Shown here piece by piece: positions 29,429 to 38,835 of a DNA stretch of 64,000 nt. The stretch is from NCBI RefSeq assembly GCF_000174435.1, contig NZ_ACJN02000002.1:310001-374000 (forward strand). Reading direction: 5' to 3'. The notes under the pieces were generated by a model. That model was given only the letters and a program-made list of their open reading frames with translations. It did not search any database and was not told where the DNA came from. This stretch comes from Desulfonatronospira thiodismutans ASO3-1. GTDB taxonomy: Bacteria; Desulfobacterota; Desulfovibrionia; Desulfovibrionales; Desulfonatronovibrionaceae. Within the stretch, counting starts at the first letter, position 1. Each line of letters starts with the position of its first letter. The translations under genes and the position numbers were made by a program.

Positions 29429-31665
29429 TACCCGCACTTGGTATAGCCGCATGCCTGGCATACAAAGCAGCCTTCCTGAAAAAGAAGCTCTGCAGCGCAT
29501 TCCGGGCAACTGGGCTTGTTAAGTCCGTTTATGTCCGATTTAAAACTGTGGCCCTGCAGGTACCGGTTCTCCAAAACCCAGCCCACCGCGTCCGGGATGG
29601 ACAGCAAAAGCCCCTTCTTCTGAAAAACCGGGTGCTCTCCCCCTATCCCCTTGATCTGCTTGACCACATCCTTTACATCTATACCCGAGCGCAGAGCCAG
29701 GGAAACCAGCCGGCCGATGGCCTCGGCCTTGGCCGTAATGGAACGCCCTGAGCGCCCTATGGTGGCAAAGACCTCAAAAGGCTTGCCATCCACCTCGTTG
29801 ACCGTCAGATAAAGCTCGCCCAGGCCTGTCTTGACCTTCTGGGTGAACCCGTACACCACCTCCGGCCTTTCCCTTATGCTTTTCTTGCCCGAGGCCCGGT
29901 CCTGTCTGGCCTTTTCCCCGTCCTGGGTGCTCAGAACCTGCTCCGCCCGGCATCCGTCACGGTAGACCGTCACCCCTTTGCAGCCCATTTCGTAAGCCAT
30001 CCAGTAAATCTGCCATACATCTTCCTGGGTGGCATCAAAAGGCAGGTTGACCGTCTTGGATACAGCATTGTCCGTATACTTCTGAAAAGCAGCCTGCATT
30101 TTCAGGTGGTACTGGGCGGGCACGTCCATGGCGGTTACAAAAACATCTCTTAGGTCCTGGTCCAGATGCTCCATCTGCTTGATGCTGCCCTTTTTGGCCA
30201 CATCCTCCATAAGCTTGTCGCTGTAGCTCCTGGTATTTTTCAGGGCCTCTTCCAGGTGCGGATTAACTTCCAGGAGACGTTCCCCGTCCAGCACCTGGCG
30301 GGTGAAGCTAAGGGCGAAAATGGGCTCGATGCCCGAGGAACATCCGGCAATGATGGACAGGGTGCCTGTGGGTGCTATGGTGGTAGTGGTGGCATTGCGG
30401 TATGGTCCCAGGTTCTGCCTGGCGTAAATGGAATGTTCGTATTCGGGAAAAGGCCCCCTTTCCTGGGCCAGTATCCTGGAGGCGGACCTGGATTCGCGCT
30501 GCACGAACTCCATTATTTTCTCACCCAGCTGCAGCCCCCGGTGACTGTCGTAAGCCACCCTGAGCTGAAACAAAAGATCTGCAAATCCCATTACTCCCAG
30601 GCCGATCTTCCTTGTCTTGTGCACCATCTCTGTAATGCGCTCCAGCGGATACCTGGACAGGTCTATTACATTGTCCAGAAAACGCACGCTCAAGTGCACG
30701 GCTTCTCGCAGTCCCTCCCAGTCGATGCCGCCCTCGGCCGTGGGGGAGTAGAACCTGTCCAGGTTTATGGAGCCCAGGTTGCAGGCTTCGTAAGGAAGAA
30801 GGGGCTGTTCCCCGCAGGGATTGGTGCTTTCCATTTCCCCCAGTCCCGGCGTGGGATTGTCTTTGTTGATGCGGTCCAGAAAAATTATTCCGGGATCGCC
30901 TGACTCCCAGGCCTTGTGCACCAGCAGGGAAAAGACCTCCCTGGCATTGAGCCTTTCTGTTTCCTGGTTGTTCTGCGGTGCTGTCAGGGAATAATCGCTT
31001 CCGGACTCCACGGACTGCATGAATTTTTCGGTCAGGGCCACTGAGAGGTTGAAGTTGTTCAGCTCTCCGTCGCGCTCCTTGGCCCGGATAAAATCCATGA
31101 TATCCGGATGATCCACCCGCAGAATACCCATGTTGGCCCCGCGCCGGGTCCCGCCCTGCTTGACCTGCTCCGTGGCTGTATTAAAAATCTTTAAAAAGGA
31201 CAAAGGCCCCGAGGCGATTCCCCCAGTGGAACCCACCCGGCTGTCCTTGGGCCGCAGTCGGGAAAAGGAAAATCCGGTTCCGCCCCCGGACTTGTGGATC
31301 AGGGCGGCGTTCTTGATGCTGTCGAAAATCTCGTCCATGGAATCGCCCACCGGCAGGACAAAGCAGGCCGCCAGCTGTCCCAGATCGGTCCCGGCATTCA
31401 TAAGGGTGGGGGAATTGGGTAAAAACTTGCCTTCCACCAGTAATTGATAGAAACTGCGGCCCAGGTCCAGGCTGTTGTAAGACGATTCCTGGTATTTATC
31501 CTCCTCACCGGCCACGCTGGCGGCTACTCGCCAGAACATGGTTTTGAAATCCTCCAGGGGCTGTCCGTCATCGCCCTTGCGCAGGTACCTCTTGGACAGT
31601 ACGGTCTTGGCGTTGGGGGTCAGCACCGGTTCAGGCAAATCCTGGGGCATGGGCATTATCTTCAT
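29428..31665 (-). CDS. nrdJ: adenosylcobalamin-dependent (class II) ribonucleotide reductase
   Basis: A 745-residue class II reductase making deoxyribonucleotides with vitamin B12, independent of oxygen. The active-site strand is ESTNPCGEQPLLPYEACNLG, with FLPNSPTLMNAGTDLGQLAA upstream and the radical-barrel segment TIAPTGTLSIIAGCSSGIEP. A C-terminal zinc-ribbon-like tail CPECAAELLFQEGCFVCQAC is present. No small subunit is needed for this class. The start is an ATG at 31665 with a weak GAGTGG site. The gene overlaps ftsE by one base, an unusual pairing of DNA-precursor synthesis with division genes. Confidence 0.95.
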   Translation of the reverse strand: MKIMPMPQDLPEPVLTPNAKTVLSKRYLRKGDDGQPLEDFKTMFWRVAASVAGEEDKYQESSYNSLDLGRSFYQLLVEGKFLPNSPTLMNAGTDLGQLAACFVLPVGDSMDEIFDSIKNAALIHKSGGGTGFSFSRLRPKDSRVGSTGGIASGPLSFLKIFNTATEQVKQGGTRRGANMGILRVDHPDIMDFIRAKERDGELNNFNLSVALTEKFMQSVESGSDYSLTAPQNNQETERLNAREVFSLLVHKAWESGDPGIIFLDRINKDNPTPGLGEMESTNPCGEQPLLPYEACNLGSINLDRFYSPTAEGGIDWEGLREAVHLSVRFLDNVIDLSRYPLERITEMVHKTRKIGLGVMGFADLLFQLRVAYDSHRGLQLGEKIMEFVQRESRSASRILAQERGPFPEYEHSIYARQNLGPYRNATTTTIAPTGTLSIIAGCSSGIEPIFALSFTRQVLDGERLLEVNPHLEEALKNTRSYSDKLMEDVAKKGSIKQMEHLDQDLRDVFVTAMDVPAQYHLKMQAAFQKYTDNAVSKTVNLPFDATQEDVWQIYWMAYEMGCKGVTVYRDGCRAEQVLSTQDGEKARQDRASGKKSIRERPEVVYGFTQKVKTGLGELYLTVNEVDGKPFEVFATIGRSGRSITAKAEAIGRLVSLALRSGIDVKDVVKQIKGIGGEHPVFQKKGLLLSIPDAVGWVLENRYLQGHSFKSDINGLNKPSCPECAAELLFQEGCFVCQACGYTKCG

Positions 31666-31716
31666 GAATCCACTCGCATGGTTTGTTTTTTAAGGTTAAT
31701 TACAAAGGCAGGGTAA

Positions 31717-32676
31717 ATGAACATCAACACCTACACAAGCCACAAATGGTTAAATCTGCTGCATTCCGTGCTCATCCTGACCGGCATGGCGGTTATCCTG
31801 TGCCTGCTGGGCTGGCTTATAGCCGGCAGGCCTGGGATTGTCTGGGCCTTTATCATCGGGACCGCCGTGGTCATAATCACTTCGCGCATCTCACCGCAGG
31901 CAGTACTGAAAATGCACAATGCACGCCTGCTTGACTACAGTCACGCTCCCAGGCTGCACACCATGACCCGGGAACTGTCCTCCAGGGCCGGACTGTCTTT
32001 TCAGCCGGCGCTTTTTTATATTCCCAGCCCGGTGGTGAATGCCTTTTCCGTAGGCCAGAAGAAAAATGCAGCCATAGCCCTCACAGACGGCATGCTCAGA
32101 AGCCTCAGCTACAGGGAAATCCTGGGAGTTATGGCCCATGAGATCAGCCATGTCCGCAACAACGATATATGGATCATGAACCTGGCTGAAGCCGCCAACA
32201 GGGTCACGGGGCTGCTTTCTCTCACGGGGCAGTTTCTGCTTCTTTTGAACCTTCCCCTGATCCTTACGCAGGATTATCACATATCCTGGTGGATAATCTT
32301 CCTGCTCATCTTTGCCCCCACCCTGAGCACCATCATGCAGCTTTCCCTGTCCAGAACCAGGGAATTCGATGCGGACATGGACGCGGCCATGCTTACCAAT
32401 GATCCCATGGGCCTGGCCCGGGCACTGGCCAAGCTTGAGTACACCACCCGGTCCTGGCTGGACCGGTTTATGCGGCCCGGACAAAAGTATGGCCTGCCCT
32501 CCTTTCTTTTGACCCATCCCCGCACCGAGGACCGCATCCAGCGCTTGATCAGCCTGGCCGGAGATATTAATGAACAGCCGTGGCAGACGCCGGACCATTC
32601 GTATATGGACCTGAAAGCAGCCCGCCTTCCGGCGGGGGCCGGGCCCTTGAGACGTCTGCTTGGGAACTGGTTTTAA
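31717..32676 (+). CDS. htpX: M48 family zinc metalloprotease, HtpX-like
   Basis: A 319-residue membrane protease for quality control. Two N-terminal membrane spans (VLILTGMAVILCLLGWLIAG and the next) are followed by the zinc site AHEISH (H141, E142, H145), two further spans (LTGQFLLLLNLPLIL and WWIIFLLIFAPTL), and the third ligand region SRTREFDADMDAA. The C-terminus has the THPRTEDRI segment common in HtpX. A ribosome-binding site AGGCAGGG precedes the ATG. It diverges from nrdJ with 51 bp between starts. Confidence 0.92.
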   Translation: MNINTYTSHKWLNLLHSVLILTGMAVILCLLGWLIAGRPGIVWAFIIGTAVVIITSRISPQAVLKMHNARLLDYSHAPRLHTMTRELSSRAGLSFQPALFYIPSPVVNAFSVGQKKNAAIALTDGMLRSLSYREILGVMAHEISHVRNNDIWIMNLAEAANRVTGLLSLTGQFLLLLNLPLILTQDYHISWWIIFLLIFAPTLSTIMQLSLSRTREFDADMDAAMLTNDPMGLARALAKLEYTTRSWLDRFMRPGQKYGLPSFLLTHPRTEDRIQRLISLAGDINEQPWQTPDHSYMDLKAARLPAGAGPLRRLLGNWF

Positions 32677-32702
32677 AAGATCACTTCATCAAAGGTGGAT
32701 TT

Positions 32703-33524
32703 ATGCTCAAATTTTTTGGTACAGCCCTGGGTGTAGCCGCGGTTATTTACCTGATATTTCTGGGATACGCCTATATATTTCAGTCCCGCATGGTCTATGT
32801 CCCCCACCAGGAACTGGTGGCAAGCCCGGGGGATATCGGCCTTGACTATCAGGAAGTCTACCTGGACACCCCGGACGATGTCCTTGTTCACGGCTGGTTT
32901 GTCCCGGCAAAAGAAGAAAAGGGGGTGGTGCTCTTTTGTCATGGCAATGCCGGGAACATTTCCCACCGTTTGACCACCCTGGATTTTCTGCATTCCCTGG
33001 ACATGTCCGTTTTTATCTTCGACTACCGGGGCTTCGGTAAAAGCAGCGGCTCTCCGGACGAAGAAGGCACCTACACTGATGTCCAGACCGCCTGGAATCA
33101 TCTTACGCGGGAAAAAGGCTACGACCCGGGTGAAATCTTTATCATGGGCCGCTCCCTGGGAGGTGCTGTGGCAGCGGAACTGGCTGTACACCAGAAGCCC
33201 GCCGGAGTAATCCTGGAATCCACCTTTCAGAGTATCCCGGAACTGGGCCGGGATCTCATGCCTTTTCTCCCGGTAAAACTTCTGGCCAGGTACAGCTACG
33301 ACACCCGCTCCAAGCTGCAGGACTTTTCCGCCCCGGTGCTGGTCATCCACAGCCCCCAGGACGAGATCGTTCCCTACAGGCACGGCCGGGCCCTGTACTC
33401 CGAGGCTCTGGAACCCAGGTATTTTCTGGAAATCCAGGGGGACCACAACTCAGGGTACAAAGAGAGCCGGGAGAGCTACCTGGACTGCCTGGAAAAATTT
33501 TTCCGCAGGTATAAAGGCCCTTGA
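32703..33524 (+). CDS. membrane-anchored alpha/beta hydrolase
   Basis: A 273-residue protein of the BEM46/ABHD13-like alpha/beta-hydrolase branch. An N-terminal membrane anchor (LGVAAVIYLIFLGYAYIF) is followed by the oxyanion segment FCHGNAGNISHR, the nucleophile elbow MGRSLGGAVA, the acid loop HSPQDEIVPYRHG and the histidine in IQGDHNSGY. The frame extends back over htpX, but the ATG at 32703 with AAAGGTGG upstream is preferred. It probably cleaves an ester or lipid near the inner membrane; the substrate is unknown. It follows htpX by 26 bp. Confidence 0.88.
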   Translation: MLKFFGTALGVAAVIYLIFLGYAYIFQSRMVYVPHQELVASPGDIGLDYQEVYLDTPDDVLVHGWFVPAKEEKGVVLFCHGNAGNISHRLTTLDFLHSLDMSVFIFDYRGFGKSSGSPDEEGTYTDVQTAWNHLTREKGYDPGEIFIMGRSLGGAVAAELAVHQKPAGVILESTFQSIPELGRDLMPFLPVKLLARYSYDTRSKLQDFSAPVLVIHSPQDEIVPYRHGRALYSEALEPRYFLEIQGDHNSGYKESRESYLDCLEKFFRRYKGP

Positions 33525-33546
33525 TCAGCCCTGAAATGAACCCCGG

Positions 33547-35205
33547 CTAAACCTTGATGGCCAGGGGGACCACTATGGGATCACGTCCCAGGATCTTGCG
33601 GAAAAACTTGCGCAGGGTGGAACGGATCTTTTCTTCCAGCTTCCTGCTTTCTCCCGGAGGAACATTTTCAAAGACATCCAGGAGCAGGCACTTGGCGTCT
33701 TCCAGGATATGGTCGTACTGCTGTTCAAAAATAAAGCCCCTGGAGAGGATTCTGGGGCCCATGACCAGTTCCCCGGTGCTTTCGCTTATGACCATGACCA
33801 CGATCACCAGGCCTTCACCCCCCAGGATATGCCTTTCCTTGAGTACGGTATGCCCCACATCGCCCACTCCCTTGCCGTCCACAAGGGTGGAATCCGAGGG
33901 AATTCTGTCTTCCAGGCGGATACTGTCCTGAAAAAAGGTCACCGGCTGGCCGTTTTCAACGATAAGGCTTCTTTCGGGAGCCACCCCGCATTCCCTGGCC
34001 AGAGCGGCATGCTTGAACAGGTGCCGGTACTCGCCGTGCACCGGTATAAAAAACCTGGGATTGACTGTTTTGAGCATGGTCTTGAGCTCTTCCTTGTGGG
34101 CATGCCCCGAGGCGTGAATGGCCCGTACCTTTTCGTAGAACACTTCCGCGCCCAGCCGGTAGAGATTGTTTATGACCCTGGCGATGGCCTTGGTATTGCC
34201 GGGAATTATCCTGGAAGACATGAGCACCGTGTCCCCGGGCTTGACCTTGAGTTGGCGGTGTTCCCCCAGGGCCAGCCGGGTCAGGGCGGAAAGGGGCTCT
34301 CCCTGGGACCCTGTAAGAAGCAGCACCGTTCGCGAGTCTTCCACTCCTGAGATTTCATCCAGGGTGCAGTATGTTCCTGAGCCGACCCGCATGAAGCCCT
34401 CTTCCATAGCCATTTCTATGTTGGAAGCCAGGCTTTTACCGCTCACAGCCACCTTGCGCCCATGCTCCATGGCCAGGTCGAATATCTCCTGCATCCTCTG
34501 AATATGACTGGAAAAAAGGGTAACCAGTATCCTGCCCCGGGCCTCGGCAAACACTTTGCCCAGGGAGTCCTTGATCTCCCTCTCGGTAAGGGCGTAACCC
34601 TCCCGTTCCACGTTGGTGGAATCGGAAAGCATCAGAAGCACACCCTCCCGGGAAAAACCGGCAAATGCCTCCAGGTCGGTAAAGTGTCCGTCAAGGGGCT
34701 CCGGGTCCAGCTTGAAATCCCCTGTATGCACAATCCTGCCCACCGGGGTCTCAATGCCGATGCCGAAGCCCTCAATAATTGAATGACAGACCTGAAAAAA
34801 ATTGAAGGTCAGGTCATCGACCTGCAGGGGGGTCTTGTGGTCCATCACCTCCAGGCGGGTGTATTCCAGGAGGTTGAACTCCCTGAGCTTATTTTCCACC
34901 AGCTTCAGGGTAAAGCGCGAACCGTATACAGGGGCGTCCACATAGGGCAGAAGCCAGGGCAAAGCACCTATATGGTCCTCATGGCCGTGGGTGAGGATAA
35001 TGGCTTTAAGTTTTTCCCTGTTTTTGAGTACATAATCGAAGCGGGGTATGACCACATCCACACCCAGCAGGAAATCATCCGGGAACATGAGCCCGCAATC
35101 AATGAGAACCATGGTCCCGGGCGTCTCCAGGACCATGCAGTTTTGTCCGATCTCACCCAGGCCTCCCAGGGGGGTCAGGGTAACATAATCATCCTTTTCA
35201 GACAT
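33547..35205 (-). CDS. rnj: ribonuclease J
   Basis: A 552-residue RNA-degrading and processing enzyme with 5'-3' exonuclease and endonuclease activity. The metallo-beta-lactamase core has LTHGHEDHIGALPWLLPYV and IVHTGDFKLDP; the beta-CASP domain has SDSTNVEREGYALTE and HASGHAHKEELKTML; the C-terminal dimerisation domain ends near the stop. GGAG precedes the ATG. A strong structured hairpin lies about 120 bases upstream (35327-35408) and may be part of its leader or the terminator of fusA2. Confidence 0.96.
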   Translation of the reverse strand: MSEKDDYVTLTPLGGLGEIGQNCMVLETPGTMVLIDCGLMFPDDFLLGVDVVIPRFDYVLKNREKLKAIILTHGHEDHIGALPWLLPYVDAPVYGSRFTLKLVENKLREFNLLEYTRLEVMDHKTPLQVDDLTFNFFQVCHSIIEGFGIGIETPVGRIVHTGDFKLDPEPLDGHFTDLEAFAGFSREGVLLMLSDSTNVEREGYALTEREIKDSLGKVFAEARGRILVTLFSSHIQRMQEIFDLAMEHGRKVAVSGKSLASNIEMAMEEGFMRVGSGTYCTLDEISGVEDSRTVLLLTGSQGEPLSALTRLALGEHRQLKVKPGDTVLMSSRIIPGNTKAIARVINNLYRLGAEVFYEKVRAIHASGHAHKEELKTMLKTVNPRFFIPVHGEYRHLFKHAALARECGVAPERSLIVENGQPVTFFQDSIRLEDRIPSDSTLVDGKGVGDVGHTVLKERHILGGEGLVIVVMVISESTGELVMGPRILSRGFIFEQQYDHILEDAKCLLLDVFENVPPGESRKLEEKIRSTLRKFFRKILGRDPIVVPLAIKV

Positions 35206-35542
35206 TTACACTCCAAATAAACCAGATTTCATCATGGCCCTGCAGGCTTCCCGGGCCTTGGAATAACTTCAAATTAACAAAAAAATGTATCTTATTTATA
35301 AAAAAAAAACAAGTTCGTGACAACGTAAAAAAGCCCCCGGACTTTCTTTGCAGGCTGAAAGCCGGGCAGTGACCCTCCCTTCAGAGCAAAGAAAAACCGG
35401 GGGCTTTTGCAGATAAAAACTGTAACTCCGGGTTTACTGTATCTTCAGTTGCTGAACATCATATCTCCTTGATTTTTCTGCCTGCAACCATTTCCTGCCA
35501 CGCCTCACAGCGTGGTCAGCGCGGCCCTCTGACTTCTGAGTC
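35206..35542. other. non-coding region between fusA2 and rnj
   Basis: These 337 bases hold the rnj ribosome-binding site, a run of about ten A residues near 35302, the long hairpin at 35327-35408, and a smaller hairpin CCACGC/GCGTGG at 35499-35516. No open frame is convincing. Confidence 0.6.
35327..35408 (-). terminator. long stem-loop between fusA2 and rnj
   Basis: On the minus strand AAAGCCCCCGG pairs with CCGGGGGCTTT across a loop of about 56 bases and is followed by a T-run (six T). Within the loop TTCTTTGC pairs with GCAAAGAA, and CTGAA with TTCAG, extending the stem. It is well placed to terminate fusA2 transcription, but its size also allows it to be a structured leader of rnj or a small RNA. 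Confidence 0.65.
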
Positions 35543-37603
35543 TCATGCTTCCTGGGCGCTGTTTTCGGCAATGACCTTTTCCGCTATGGGACCCGGGCAT
35601 TCCTCGTAATGGGCAAACTCCATGGTGAATGTCCCCTGACCTCCGGTCATGGAGCGCAGATCCTGGGCGTACTGCAGCATCTCGGCCATGGGCACGTGGG
35701 CCCGCACCGAGGTTATGCCCTTGTCCGACTCCGAGCCCAGCACCCGGCCGCGTTTGCTGGACAAATCCCCGATGACGTCGCCCATATACTCGTCAGGTAC
35801 AAACACAGTGGCCAGCATGATTGGTTCCAGAAGCACCGGGCTGCATTTCTCCACCGCCTTTTTAAAGGCCATGGACCCGGCGATCTTGAAGGCCATCTCC
35901 GATGAATCCACACTGTGATATGAACCGTCATACAGGGTGACCTTGAAGTCCACCACCGGGTAGCCTGCCAGCACTCCCCTGGCTGCGGCCTCCTGGATGC
36001 CCTTGTCCACCGCGGGGATATATGTCCTGGGGATAACCCCGCCCACTATGGCATCCACAAAGTCGTAGCCTTCCCCTCTCTGCAGGGGTTCAAGCCTGAT
36101 CCAGCAGTCCCCGAACTGACCCCGGCCGCCGGTCTGCTTCTTGTAGCGGCCCTGGACCTCGGTCTTGCCCTTGATGGTCTCCCGGTAGGGAATCTTGGGG
36201 GTCTTGAGCACCACCGCGGCCTTGTAGCGCCGCCTGGCCTTTTCCACGGCCATTTCAATATGCAGCTGGCCCATGCCGGACAGAAGCATGTCCTTGGTTT
36301 CCTCGTTGCGGGTGAGCTGCAGGTTTATATCCTCATCCAGGAGCTTGTGCACCGCGGCGAACACCTTGTCCTCCTCCCCCTTTTCCTGGGCTGCCAGGGC
36401 GTAGGAAAGAATGCACGGCGACAGCTGGGGCTTTTTAAGCACAAAGGGGTCCTTTTCACTGCAAAGGGTATCCCCGGTGACAGTGCTCTTGAGTTTGGCT
36501 GCGGCCACTATACTGCCCGGTCCGGCCGCTTCCTTGAACTGTGTCTGCTTTTTGCCTTCCAGCAACAGAAGCTGGCCCAGCTTTTCCTTCTCGTCCCTGA
36601 CGGGATTGGCCAGGATCATATCCGAGGATATGGTGCCGGAGAGCACCCGCATTACACTTAGATGTCCGGAAAAGGGGTCGGTTATGGTCTTGAAGACAAA
36701 GGCGGCCGGCTCTTCTTCAGGATGAGACCTTCTTTGTCTGCCGTCTTCACCCTCCCAGTCCGGGTGTTCCAGGGGAGAGGGAAGCAGGCTCTGAACCGCC
36801 TGCAAGAGCTTGGCCCCGCCCTTGTTTTCCAGGGCCGCCCCGGAACATACCGGTACCACTTCCCCGGAAAGCACACCCTTGCGCAGGCCGCTGTAAAGCT
36901 CCTGCATCTCCAGGCTGCCCTCTTCAAGGTATTTTTCCATGAGCTCTTCGTCGCTCTCGGCGATATTCTCCATGGCCAGCTCACGCATCTCGGCCACGGA
37001 TTCCTGCATATCCTCCGGAATGTCCCCCGGGGTCAGCCTGCCTTCCTGATCAAAGTAGTACGCCTTTTCCTCCAGCACATCCACAAGCCCCTTAAAGTCT
37101 GCTTCCGCTCCAATGGGCATATACAGAACCACCGGCTTGATCCCCAGGAGATTGACCAAGCTGTCGTAAGCCATCCTGAAATCAGCTCTCTCCCGGTCCA
37201 TCTTGTTCACCATGACCAGGGCGGGCAGCCCGGCATCCTGGACCTCGGTCCACAGTTTTTTGGTCAGGGGCTTTGCTCCGTCCACGGCATCCACCACAAA
37301 AACAACTCCATCCACTGCCTTTAAAAGATAGCTTATATCCCCGATGAAATTGTTGTCCCCCGGGGTATCCACCAGGAAGTGCCTGTTCTTTTCCCAGGTA
37401 TAAACAAAAAATCCGGGCTGGATGCTGCCGCGCCTCTTGATTTCCTCGGGCTCGAAATCCAGGCTGGTGGTCCCGTCTTCAATACTGCCCAGCCTGCTGA
37501 TGGCCTTGCTCTGATACAGGATCATTTCCGCAATGGAGGTCTTGCCTGTTCCTCCGTGACCCACCAGGGCATAGGTCCTTTGCTTTTCCAACTTATCCAG
37601 CAT
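35543..37603 (-). CDS. fusA2: elongation factor G-like protein (EF-G paralogue)
   Basis: A 686-residue translational GTPase. It has the P-loop VGHGGTGKTS, G3 DTPGDNN, G4 NKMD, then domains II-V as in EF-G, with YAALKC-type replacement YKAAVVLKTPKIPYRETI in domain IV. The P-loop GHGGTGKT and G3 DTPGD are of the type seen in the divergent second EF-G of many bacteria, rather than the canonical GHVDHGKT/GIDTPGHVDF-type sequence. No str-operon genes (rpsL, rpsG, tuf) are near, so this is not the main EF-G. AAAGGGGG precedes the ATG. Confidence 0.9.
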   Translation of the reverse strand: MLDKLEKQRTYALVGHGGTGKTSIAEMILYQSKAISRLGSIEDGTTSLDFEPEEIKRRGSIQPGFFVYTWEKNRHFLVDTPGDNNFIGDISYLLKAVDGVVFVVDAVDGAKPLTKKLWTEVQDAGLPALVMVNKMDRERADFRMAYDSLVNLLGIKPVVLYMPIGAEADFKGLVDVLEEKAYYFDQEGRLTPGDIPEDMQESVAEMRELAMENIAESDEELMEKYLEEGSLEMQELYSGLRKGVLSGEVVPVCSGAALENKGGAKLLQAVQSLLPSPLEHPDWEGEDGRQRRSHPEEEPAAFVFKTITDPFSGHLSVMRVLSGTISSDMILANPVRDEKEKLGQLLLLEGKKQTQFKEAAGPGSIVAAAKLKSTVTGDTLCSEKDPFVLKKPQLSPCILSYALAAQEKGEEDKVFAAVHKLLDEDINLQLTRNEETKDMLLSGMGQLHIEMAVEKARRRYKAAVVLKTPKIPYRETIKGKTEVQGRYKKQTGGRGQFGDCWIRLEPLQRGEGYDFVDAIVGGVIPRTYIPAVDKGIQEAAARGVLAGYPVVDFKVTLYDGSYHSVDSSEMAFKIAGSMAFKKAVEKCSPVLLEPIMLATVFVPDEYMGDVIGDLSSKRGRVLGSESDKGITSVRAHVPMAEMLQYAQDLRSMTGGQGTFTMEFAHYEECPGPIAEKVIAENSAQEA

Positions 37604-37890
37604 GCGTTAGCCCCCTTTGTGTGCTGTTGTCCGCCCCCGGTATCAGGCGGCGGCCATGTTTGCTTGATTATCCGCAAGACTTGTCCCGGGGTGTCCGCGG
37701 GACCGGTGCTGCCGGGCCCGGGTCCTTACTGGACATCTGCCTGCCCGGGAGTTAAATAGTTATCCGCCTCTGCATGGAAAATATTCTGTCCTATTGAAAG
37801 ATGAATCAAAAGTTGTCAAGCTGCAAATTGCATGCTGCCGGGCAGAAGAACAGGGCAGATGACTACACTGCTTATACAGGTAAATAAAAA

Positions 37891-38835
37891 ATGCTCACAT
37901 ACACCCCTTTGACACTGGACCCAGACCGGATCCTGGATGTTGATCCGTGCATCTTCTGGGCCGGGGAATGCACCAAGCCCCTTTTTGATTCCCTGCAGGG
38001 CCAGGGACAGCTTCAGCCGGTTCTGGTTCAGAAATCAAGCACCGGATATACTCTTGTAGCCGGTTACAGCAGGTTTCAGGGCCTGAAAAAGCTCGGCAAA
38101 AAGATTTACGCCCTGCAGACTGAAGATCCCGGGCCATGGGAAAAGGGGCTTATCTATTTATCCAGCAATCTGGGCCGTATCCCGGATACTCTGATGCTGG
38201 TCAGGGCCATGCGCTATTTTTCCCCTCTGGGAAAAGACCTGCAGCAAATCTACCTTCTCCTGGGCATATCCCGGGGATCCAGGCAGGAGCGCCAGCTTCA
38301 GGCCTGGACAAGGCTTCCACATGAGTGGGACGGGGCACTGCAGCACACCCCGCAGCTTTTGACCTGTGCCCCCGACCTGGCCAACATTAGCCACTCGGAC
38401 CTGGATACCCTGTTGCCTTTTTTTCAGGACCTTTCCTGGTCTTTGAACAATGCCCGCAAGTTCCTGGACCTGTTGCGGCGGACTCAACAGCCTGAAAACC
38501 TTCCCATAGAAGAAGTTGTCACCAGGCTGGCCCTGGATAAAATCCTGGCCGGGGAACTAAGCCCCAAAGACAAAATCCGGTTAATCCTGGACAGCCTGGG
38601 CAGAGCTGCATACCCTGAATATTTCCGGCTTATGGACGAAGCCCGGCAAAATATAAACAGCCTTGTTGCCGGTACAGCCTGGAACTGCACCCATTCAGAC
38701 AATTTTGAAAGCCCCGGCCTGGAACTCCGGGTGCGGGTGCACAACCGGGATGAACTGCAGGAGGTTTCCAGGCAGTTAAAAAGCATTGCATCCTCCACTC
38801 ATCTGAGCCCCTGGCCGGTATACCCCCATGAATGA
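37891..38835 (+). CDS. ParB/Srx-like domain protein
   Basis: A 314-residue protein whose first 80 residues look like the ParB N-terminal/sulfiredoxin fold: LQPVLVQKSSTGYTLVAGYS followed by RFQGLKKLG matches the ParB box in which a GxRRxxAxxxxG motif binds nucleotide. Here the motif is GYSRFQGLKKLG (58-69). A helical middle region and a short mixed C-terminus follow. No chromosome-partition ParA is nearby. The last eight bases overlap the SPL-like radical SAM gene, so the two are translated together. Its substrate or DNA target is unknown. The start ATG has only a weak purine-rich site. Confidence 0.75.
   Translation: MLTYTPLTLDPDRILDVDPCIFWAGECTKPLFDSLQGQGQLQPVLVQKSSTGYTLVAGYSRFQGLKKLGKKIYALQTEDPGPWEKGLIYLSSNLGRIPDTLMLVRAMRYFSPLGKDLQQIYLLLGISRGSRQERQLQAWTRLPHEWDGALQHTPQLLTCAPDLANISHSDLDTLLPFFQDLSWSLNNARKFLDLLRRTQQPENLPIEEVVTRLALDKILAGELSPKDKIRLILDSLGRAAYPEYFRLMDEARQNINSLVAGTAWNCTHSDNFESPGLELRVRVHNRDELQEVSRQLKSIASSTHLSPWPVYPHE

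Noticed and set aside
35543-37603. Main translation elongation factor G
   Set aside because: The P-loop and G3 motifs differ from canonical EF-G and the usual str-operon neighbours are missing, so it was called a paralogue.
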